A stretch of 64,000 nt of DNA. Origin: JBPOFY01 sp051252415 (GTDB lineage Bacteria; Verrucomicrobiota; Verrucomicrobiia; Opitutales; Coraliomargaritaceae). A model generated the notes under the pieces. That model did not search any database, had not been told where the DNA came from, and was given only the letters and a program-made list of their open reading frames with translations. The position numbers and the translations under genes are program-made. This document shows positions 57,831 through 64,000 of this stretch, in pieces (the stretch's first letter is position 1; each line of letters begins with the position of its first letter). The stretch lies in contig JBPOGA010000019.1 in assembly GCA_051252415.1 (NCBI GenBank), positions 7,486-71,485 of the forward strand, given 5' to 3'.

Positions 57831-60800
57831 ATGAAAACATGTCTACTTCAATCGCAAATGCTTAAGTATATGCCTCCTGCTTCATACAGGTCTCTCAATT
57901 TACTATTAGTTTTGATCACGAGCCTGCTGGCTTTACCAGTGGCGCACGCCAATGTAATCGTCGACGACAGCTTCGATGATGCTGCTATTGGGACCAACAC
58001 GTCTGGGGTCGGCACTGGTTTCGCGTCTGGTGTCGGTGGTTCAACTGCCTCTGTGACTGAGACAGGTGGGATTGTGGTTCTTGACTCGCCAATCAATGGG
58101 GGGCGTCGCGCAAGGATAGCTTCAAATGAATCAGCCAATACCACGACTACGAGCGGCGCTACATATCTGTTTGAGGATGTAAACTTTGCCGTCTCAGCTG
58201 ACGACTCTGGGGACGGAGCTACACATCGGACGTATCTAGGCATTCGAGGCACATCAGGGGCCGCTGATACGGGAACCAATCCTGGAGAAGGTTTTTATGT
58301 CGAGTTCGGCTTCGGTGAGTTGTCGGGTAATGCTGCCGGAACCAGCACGTTTTTTTACAACGATGCGTCTAATGTGAAGACTACACTGGCGAGTTGGACC
58401 TTCGATACCCTTGAGCTCCTTGATTCTGGGGTGACCAATGCTGAACTAGATGTCACAATCAATGTGAATGGCAGCAGTTGGTCGCTTGATATCCTGGGTG
58501 ATACCGCTGGGGGCTCACCGATCAGTTTTTCGGGTACTCACGCCGCTTCATCAATCACCAACACGGTGACAACTGGCTACGCATTTGTCCTTAACCAGTC
58601 GGAAAGCCCCAACCTTGAGTTGTCGCTTGGTCGTGTTGAAATCACCGAAGTCAATCGCACTTTTGTTCATCCGGGCATCGGTCTGACCGTTGCGGATCTG
58701 GATCACGTAAAAGCAAGACTGACAGTCGAGCCCTGGAAAACGGGTTATGATGACATGGCGGCCAAGTCTACGGCTTCGCTTAGCTATGTGATGCAGGGAC
58801 CCTATGTGACGGTTTCTCACAAAAAGCCAGGGAACCCTCAACCGAATGATCCAAGCGATCCTGCGTGGGAAAACGATATGGAGGCGGTTCATAACTTGGC
58901 CCGTATGTGGTATTTTACGGATAATGCAGCCTATGCACAAAAGGCGCGCGATATCCTGATCACCTGGGCGAACAATCATACCTTATTTGATGCAGGCGAA
59001 GTCTATTTAGAAATGGGCTACCGTGCTCACCAAGTCTTCGAAGGAGTGGAAATTTTGCGTGGCACCTGGCCGGGTTGGACTCAGGCTGACACCGATACGC
59101 TTAAGACGTATTTTGAAAATGTATGGTGGAATTCACCTCACGACCATCTAGCTGTCCCCGATCCGCTGAGATCCGCGAATCAGGGCATGTCTCAATTGGC
59201 GGCAGCCTTGGGCGTCGCTGTCTTTCTCGACGATGAAGTAAAGTTTGAGCAGTGCCTTAAAGCGTTCCGCTCGGATGCGGCCGCGGCATTGGGCAACACC
59301 TTACCCAATGGGCAGATCGGCGATAATGGTCGCGATGCCCATGATCAGGGGCAATTGATGCTGATGGCTTGGTGTGCGGAAGTATTCTGGAATCAAGGGG
59401 TGGATGTCTATTCGGAGTATGACAACCGACTATTGGCCGCTGGGGAGTACCTTGCGCGTTTCAACTTACTCGTGGACACTCCGTTTATTCAAGCAGGCAC
59501 GGTCTACGATATATATTCCGAGTTTCATCAATTCGACGGTCCATATACCAATTGGGGCTTTGAATCCAAGATGATCACTTTACTCCACACTGCCTACGTG
59601 GTGCGCCAAGGTTTACGCGCGCCTTATCTCGAGCAATTCCTCTCCTATGCGCCACAAAATGAGAGTTCATTTTGTCACTTAATGGCAACCGATGTCTCCA
59701 CTGCAACAGCTCCTGCAGCCGCAGTGCCTAGCCCGGCAGCAGTATCATCTGTGACAAGCTTGAACAGTGCCTACATGGGAAATACCAATGCAGGAGTCGC
59801 ACTGTATAATGCTGTTTCCAAAACATGGACAGTCAGCGGAAATGGCCCAAGAATGTGGTATAGTGCCGCACCGGATTATCATTTTGCCTATCTGCCCGTA
59901 ACTGGTGATGCCACGATTATTGCGAAGCTTACATCGCTTACAGGCGGCTCAACAGAGGATGCACGTGCCGGAATCGTATTCTCTTCGGACCTGAGCGACA
60001 CTGCTGATATGCAAGCGATTATTGTCACCCATCCGAGTGGTAGCGATCCGCAGACACATTCCTTCCGACGTGGCGATGTGGCGCATAGCCACCAAGGTAA
60101 TAGCGGCTCCCGCTCGTACCAAAGTCAGTCATCTCCAAAAATCCCTTACTGGCTCAAGATCGAACGTATCGGCAACCGTGTGAACTGCTACAGCTCGCCC
60201 GACGGAATCAGTTGGAGTTGCGGTGAGAGCGCCGATTACGCCGTCGGAACAACTGCTTACTTCGGTCTGGCAGTTAGCTCGGACCAAACGAGCGCTCAGT
60301 CCACCGCGACGTTTACCGATGTTCGCATCACTGGCGGCGACGGCGGTGAAGCGATTGAAGCACCGGAAGCACCTTTCGCAATTTATGCCTCACCAGGCGG
60401 TGATCAAGTGCCACTACGCTGGTTAGAATCTTTCGAGGCTGATAGTTACAATATTTGGCGTTCCACACAATCGGGCGGTCCTTACACATTGCTGACTCAG
60501 CAAACCGGAACCAGCTATGTCGATACCAGTGTTAATTACGGCACGCACTATTACTATGCTGTAAGTGCGGTCAACTCGGTGGGCGAAAGCCCGCTCTCTT
60601 CCGAAGAGCAGTTCAAGTTGGTCGATACCTCTTGGTATGAAGCCGAAGACTATGACAATCAAAGCGGATTCGGCCTCGAGAATACGCGTGATTTCTTTGG
60701 TGGTCAGAACTTGAGTAATTCTCATGCTGGCGACTGGGCCGCTTACTATGACATCCCTCTGAATGCGGGGGCGGTCTTCAAGGCTCGGATGGCGAGTTAT

Positions 60801-62459
60801 GGCACCGAGATCGGCCAGATCGAAGTGCGTCTAGGGAGCACCACCGGCACACTCGTCGGCACGCTGCCAGGACTCAACACCGGCGGCGCTCAAAGCTGGG
60901 GCAGTGATGAAATCAGCCTCAGCGGTTACACCGCAGGAGTGTATGATATTTACTTAGTGTTCACACCAGTAACGGGGGAGACCGGCGTTGCCTTGAACCT
61001 GAACTGGTTCGATATCACTTACCCAAGTGTTACCGATTATGATTTGGGTATGGATGTTTCACTGACATATGATCCAGCGAGCCATGCACTGACAAACCTC
61101 GGTCCGATTCCTGGTTGGGATTCGACGACTGCCCACTTGAAGCTCCTCGACGGTAGTGACTTCAGTAATGTGAATTTTGCTCAATTGGGCATTACCTCAT
61201 GGACAACCAATGATTTCGGCAGTGCCACTGCCACGACTTGGGATGGTGCAAACTTGAACGGCATCACCCTCTATGCAAGCGGCGACTTCGGTAATGGCGA
61301 CAGCTACGTCGGCGCCGACTTCTCGAACGTCACCTGGGGCACCGCTACATCCACAGCGGATCTCTTCAATGGTGGTTCGGGTGCGACGTCTGCAGCCACG
61401 GCGGCTAATGCCATCAACTTTTCTGGAGCCGATCTCTCTCTGATTACTGGGGCTGCGCGAACGACCATGATTAATAACCTCGGTGCGTTCGATGGAGGCA
61501 CAGCTATTGGACCCATTATTGACCCAATATTCGTTGCTAATTCCGGTTGGGACCCGGCAGCACTGATCGCTGCGGGTTGGCAATACGAGGTTATTGATGC
61601 CTTCTCCATTATTGAAGCGGAAGACTACGATGATCAGTCTGGCGTCCTCACGCAGAATACTGGCGACACCGGAGGGGGGCTGAACCTTCAGGCAATTGAT
61701 AACGGCGATTGGGCTGCTTATTACAATGTAGATTTCGGTAGTGGCGCCGACGAATTTCAAGCACGCGTCGCCAGCAATACCTCGGGTGGAAACATCGAGG
61801 TTCGTCTAGGAAGTCCTACGGGCACTTTGGTTGGCACAGCCATCGTTCCGGGCACTGGACATTGGCAAAGTTATGTGACTGTAACCGCGAGTGTCAGCGG
61901 TGCCAGTGGCGTTCATGACCTGTATCTTGTGTTCACCGGTGGTGGCGGTGCTCTGTTTAATCTAAACTGGTTCACATTTACGACTACCATTGAGAACTGG
62001 CGATTCGCCAACTTTGGCAGCTATGAAAACACTGGGAATGGAGCCGATACGGCAAACCCAGACTCGGATTCGCTAGTCAACTTGCTGGAATTCGCCTTCG
62101 GCACCGATCCGAATGTCAACGATGCGACTGCTCTGACCGTCAATGAAGTCGGCGGCACCTTCACACCGGGCACACCTGTTGTGGACATAGAGTTTAATCC
62201 GCTATCTGTTAAGGCACGCTTTATTCGCCTCGTCGATCATGCGAGCTCAGGCATTACCTATACCGCCCAGTTTAGTCATGACCTCAGCACATGGGAGGAC
62301 TTGGACGGCAGCACGGCGGTTCAAATCATTGGTGTCCTTGAATCGAATGGATACGAGGCCGTGGAAATGGACTATCCGACATTCCTCTCGGATGGAAAAA
62401 AGGCCCGTTTCTATCGCATGAATATTAATGAAACAGTCTCTGGCAATACGCAGCCTTAA
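57831..62459 (+). CDS. Secreted multidomain alginate-lyase-family protein with two CBM6 domains
   Basis: The 1542-residue protein has a signal peptide (LLLVLITSLLALPVAHA, residue about 40), then a beta-sandwich region (about 45-275). The alginate-lyase superfamily toroid follows (about 280-610: HNLARMWYFTDNAAYAQKAR, RSANQGMSQLAAALGVAVF, GRDAHDQGQLMLMAW). Next are a DUF1349-like beta sandwich (about 640-840), FN3 (about 845-930), CBM6 (about 934-1065, WYEAEDYDNQSG), a spacer with DFSNVNFAQLG pentapeptide-like runs, and a second CBM6 (about 1260-1385, IIEAEDYDDQSG). The C-terminal module (ENWRFANFGSYENTGNGADT) is one I recall from Verrucomicrobiota. It should degrade an anionic algal polysaccharide outside the cell. 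Substrate is not proven. Confidence 0.85.
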   Translation: MKTCLLQSQMLKYMPPASYRSLNLLLVLITSLLALPVAHANVIVDDSFDDAAIGTNTSGVGTGFASGVGGSTASVTETGGIVVLDSPINGGRRARIASNESANTTTTSGATYLFEDVNFAVSADDSGDGATHRTYLGIRGTSGAADTGTNPGEGFYVEFGFGELSGNAAGTSTFFYNDASNVKTTLASWTFDTLELLDSGVTNAELDVTINVNGSSWSLDILGDTAGGSPISFSGTHAASSITNTVTTGYAFVLNQSESPNLELSLGRVEITEVNRTFVHPGIGLTVADLDHVKARLTVEPWKTGYDDMAAKSTASLSYVMQGPYVTVSHKKPGNPQPNDPSDPAWENDMEAVHNLARMWYFTDNAAYAQKARDILITWANNHTLFDAGEVYLEMGYRAHQVFEGVEILRGTWPGWTQADTDTLKTYFENVWWNSPHDHLAVPDPLRSANQGMSQLAAALGVAVFLDDEVKFEQCLKAFRSDAAAALGNTLPNGQIGDNGRDAHDQGQLMLMAWCAEVFWNQGVDVYSEYDNRLLAAGEYLARFNLLVDTPFIQAGTVYDIYSEFHQFDGPYTNWGFESKMITLLHTAYVVRQGLRAPYLEQFLSYAPQNESSFCHLMATDVSTATAPAAAVPSPAAVSSVTSLNSAYMGNTNAGVALYNAVSKTWTVSGNGPRMWYSAAPDYHFAYLPVTGDATIIAKLTSLTGGSTEDARAGIVFSSDLSDTADMQAIIVTHPSGSDPQTHSFRRGDVAHSHQGNSGSRSYQSQSSPKIPYWLKIERIGNRVNCYSSPDGISWSCGESADYAVGTTAYFGLAVSSDQTSAQSTATFTDVRITGGDGGEAIEAPEAPFAIYASPGGDQVPLRWLESFEADSYNIWRSTQSGGPYTLLTQQTGTSYVDTSVNYGTHYYYAVSAVNSVGESPLSSEEQFKLVDTSWYEAEDYDNQSGFGLENTRDFFGGQNLSNSHAGDWAAYYDIPLNAGAVFKARMASYGTEIGQIEVRLGSTTGTLVGTLPGLNTGGAQSWGSDEISLSGYTAGVYDIYLVFTPVTGETGVALNLNWFDITYPSVTDYDLGMDVSLTYDPASHALTNLGPIPGWDSTTAHLKLLDGSDFSNVNFAQLGITSWTTNDFGSATATTWDGANLNGITLYASGDFGNGDSYVGADFSNVTWGTATSTADLFNGGSGATSAATAANAINFSGADLSLITGAARTTMINNLGAFDGGTAIGPIIDPIFVANSGWDPAALIAAGWQYEVIDAFSIIEAEDYDDQSGVLTQNTGDTGGGLNLQAIDNGDWAAYYNVDFGSGADEFQARVASNTSGGNIEVRLGSPTGTLVGTAIVPGTGHWQSYVTVTASVSGASGVHDLYLVFTGGGGALFNLNWFTFTTTIENWRFANFGSYENTGNGADTANPDSDSLVNLLEFAFGTDPNVNDATALTVNEVGGTFTPGTPVVDIEFNPLSVKARFIRLVDHASSGITYTAQFSHDLSTWEDLDGSTAVQIIGVLESNGYEAVEMDYPTFLSDGKKARFYRMNINETVSGNTQP

Positions 62460-62499
62460 TAATCAACTGACACGTATACCACGACTTCTATTTTATCCC

Positions 62500-63129
62500 A
62501 TGAAATTTCGACACCTCTTCCCCGCAACACTCCTTTGGGTTCTCAGCACAGGTTCTGTATCAGCTGTCATCTTAAGTTTTGATCCAGCGACCGATATCGA
62601 CATCCCGATCTCCAACGATGGTGTGTATTTGGACTTCACTGATTCTTCGGACGCCTCGGCGTATACAGTCTCGACTTCATTTACTAGTAATTGGGACATC
62701 AACCCATTCTATGGAGGAGGTGCTGTGGGCACGAGTGATACTTTTTTGCCAGTGCTTGCCAGCACAGCGACAAACTCGGCTATTCTTAATTTAGCATTTG
62801 GAACTCAAGTCGATTCAAACAGCGACTTCCCTACGAGCTATAGTGGTTCGACAGATCATATGGGCACCGGTTTAGAGGAATTTGATAGCGGGGTAACCGG
62901 CTATATCGGCTTTGTGCTCAACCCAGGCGTCGACAATTATTATGGGTGGATGCAACTCACCTTAAATGATGACGGCACGTCTGGCACCATCCATCAATGG
63001 GCATGGGATGATTCAGGCGCTGCAATTACCGTAGGTGCTGTGCCTGAGCCAAGTCATGCCGCGCTACTATTCGGTCTTGGAGTTGCTTCCTTTATGTTTG
63101 GACGTCGCCGAGTTCGGACGATTGTGTAA
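62500..63129 (+). CDS. PEP-CTERM sorted secreted protein
   Basis: The 209-residue protein has a signal peptide (LFPATLLWVLSTGSVSA) and ends with a canonical PEP-CTERM tail: VPEPSHAALLFGLGVASFMF followed by GRRR. This tail is recognised by exosortase, which sorts the protein to the outer surface or exopolysaccharide. The middle is a 130-residue beta-rich domain (DNYYGWMQLTLNDDGTSGTI) seen in other verrucomicrobial PEP-CTERM proteins; its function is unknown. The ATG at 62500 is preferred to the one at 62428, which overlaps the lyase gene. It follows the lyase by 40 bp. Confidence 0.9.
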   Translation: MKFRHLFPATLLWVLSTGSVSAVILSFDPATDIDIPISNDGVYLDFTDSSDASAYTVSTSFTSNWDINPFYGGGAVGTSDTFLPVLASTATNSAILNLAFGTQVDSNSDFPTSYSGSTDHMGTGLEEFDSGVTGYIGFVLNPGVDNYYGWMQLTLNDDGTSGTIHQWAWDDSGAAITVGAVPEPSHAALLFGLGVASFMFGRRRVRTIV

Positions 63130-63157
63130 CTTTTTCTCACTGAGGACACAGAGAGCA

Positions 63158-63201
63158 CGGAGGAGACTGTAGGGCTCGCACTTGCGCGATGCTTCCGGAT
63201 G
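63158..63201. repeat. CGGAGGAGA direct repeat, copy 1
   Basis: A 44-bp stretch containing CTCGCACTTGCGCGATGC. It recurs at 63502-63545 with six mismatches. Both copies are non-coding and lie among other repeats. Confidence 0.75.
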
Positions 63202-63292
63202 ATCAGTCTTGAGATGCTTGAGATATTCTGAAGTGAATGTTTACCGCTTACATGTGGGGCGTAGCACGCCTACTTCGAATTAACATGTCAAA

Positions 63293-63369
63293 GCTCTCCT
63301 CCTTGCCTGCCCTGAGCATGTCGAAGGGGTTAAGGAGGAGTCTCAGCAACGCTGAGGAGGTGGTTCGTC
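63293..63369. repeat. CTCCTCCTT palindromic repeat, copy 2
   Basis: The same ordered blocks as 16793-16839 (GCTCTCCTCCTT, AAGGAGGAGT, GAGGAGGTGGTTCGTC). The loop is enlarged by a CCCTGAGCATGTCGAAGG repeat. Confidence 0.75.
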
Positions 63370-63501
63370 ATATAGAAAGGGACTGATCCAGCAGAGCTGG
63401 AGACCGCTTATAGACGCTTTATTTACGCTTATACTATGGCTCTGTATTTGATGAACCACAAAAGGCACAAAAATGGGGTTTCTCACAGATGCGCAAAGTC
63501 T

Positions 63502-63545
63502 CGGAGGAGATTGTCGGGCTCGCGCTCGCGCGACGCTTCTGGATG
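63502..63545. repeat. CGGAGGAGA direct repeat, copy 2
   Basis: The second copy of the 44-bp stretch at 63158-63201, agreeing at 38 of 44 positions. Confidence 0.75.
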
Positions 63546-63550
63546 GTAGG

Positions 63551-63717
63551 GCTCAATCTAGGCAACTGTCTCAAAATACAATAAATGGGAGCGTCCGGCT
63601 CCGTCCGGACATTTAACCGCCGTAAGGCTGACTCTGACGCAATGTCGGGACGGAGCCCGCCGCTCCAACTCAAGCCAACCAAGAAAGCTTTCCACCGGTT
63701 CGGCGTAAGCGGCAGGT
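63551..63717. repeat. 167-bp direct repeat, copy 1
   Basis: It begins GCTCAATCTAGGCAACTG and ends GGCGTAAGCGGCAGGT. Its core (about 63588-63667) is an imperfect palindrome with arms GGAGCGTCCGGCTCCGTCCG and GGGACGGAGCCCGCCGCTCC. The stretch recurs 283 bp later with few differences. The region 63130-64000 contains no supported gene; the open frames here are repeat translations. Confidence 0.85.
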
Positions 63718-63833
63718 ATTTTATCGAGTGGATCGGCAGGCACAGATTGAACTTTGAACGTCCAACTTCGAATTCAAAGAACGTGGCGTGCACGCTTGCG
63801 TGCGCCTACATTTGCCGAGTTCTTCTGAAACGC

Positions 63834-64000
63834 GCTCAAGCTAGGAAACTGCCTCAAAATTCAATAACTGGGAGCGTCCGACTCCGTCCGAACATTTAAC
63901 CGTGGTAAGGCTTACTCTGACGTAATGTCGGGACGGAGCCCGCCGCTCCAACTCAAGCCAACCAAGAAAGCTTTCCACCGGTTCGGCGTAAGCGGCAGGT
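63834..64000. repeat. 167-bp direct repeat, copy 2 (runs to window edge)
   Basis: It begins GCTCAAGCTAGGAAACTG and follows copy 1 to the end of the window. The palindromic core is slightly changed (GCGTCCGACTCCGTCCGAAC). It is cut by the window edge and may continue. Confidence 0.85.

Noticed and set aside
61197..61760. 187-codon minus-strand frame inside the lyase gene
   Set aside because: Antisense to a continuous multidomain protein with clear CBM6 motifs; no independent evidence.
63434..63899. Short frames (60-120 codons) at the right end
   Set aside because: They read through the 167-bp duplicated repeat and the GAACGTCCAAC tract, so they are not genes.

Overview
The window is a gene-dense bacterial chromosome segment of 64 kb, and the gene content points to a Verrucomicrobiota bacterium, most likely a marine Opitutae/Coraliomargarita-like lineage (inference). 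The reasons are a small secreted protein with a PEP-CTERM tail beside a very large multidomain alginate-lyase-family enzyme, a complete lipopolysaccharide (LPS) inner-core gene set, few Shine-Dalgarno sites, and many short palindromic repeats between genes. No rRNA, CRISPR array, prophage or transposase gene was seen.

Layout. 1-2.3 kb: the 5' part of an efflux outer-membrane lipoprotein gene behind its TetR regulator, then a cyclophilin. 2.4-6.7 kb: heme/siroheme genes (fused cobA-hemD, hemC), the valine/isoleucine genes ilvN-ilvC, and tRNA-Val. 6.8-10.2 kb: a ynbE-ydbL pair, an OlsF-like ornithine lipid synthase and a nitrilase-family amidase. 10.3-37 kb: a surface-glycan/LPS island of about 25 genes in short operons on both strands. 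37-49.6 kb: housekeeping genes (SNF2 helicase, serS, proS, msrA, lpdA) and small proteins. 49.9-54.5 kb: a cysteine-repeat secreted protein, a decayed DUF3147 gene, and a four-gene operon (siderophore-type porin, FMN-binding protein, PepSY membrane protein, ApbE) behind two Fur-box-like sites. 55-57 kb: tRNA-Arg, an EI24 membrane protein and a dienelactone hydrolase. 57.8-63.1 kb: the lyase and the PEP-CTERM protein. 63.1-64 kb: only repeats.

The island reads as an inner-core LPS factory resembling that of Pseudomonas: WaaC, WaaF, WaaG, WaaP, further kinase-fold proteins and a WapO-like carbamoyltransferase. Its unusual features are domain fusions (LpxL-WaaF, WaaC-ELM1, a tandem kinase), three YrbL paralogues, a WaaZ-like protein, two sulfotransferases and a pyruvyltransferase-family protein. 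Together these suggest a heavily phosphorylated, carbamoylated and probably sulfated surface glycan.

The most distinctive DNA-level result is a pair of transposon-like elements without genes. They share the terminal sequence GAATGGCACTA and are flanked by 10-11 bp direct repeats. One inserted at the 3' end of a gene and supplies its present stop codon; the other sits inside an older element of a second family.
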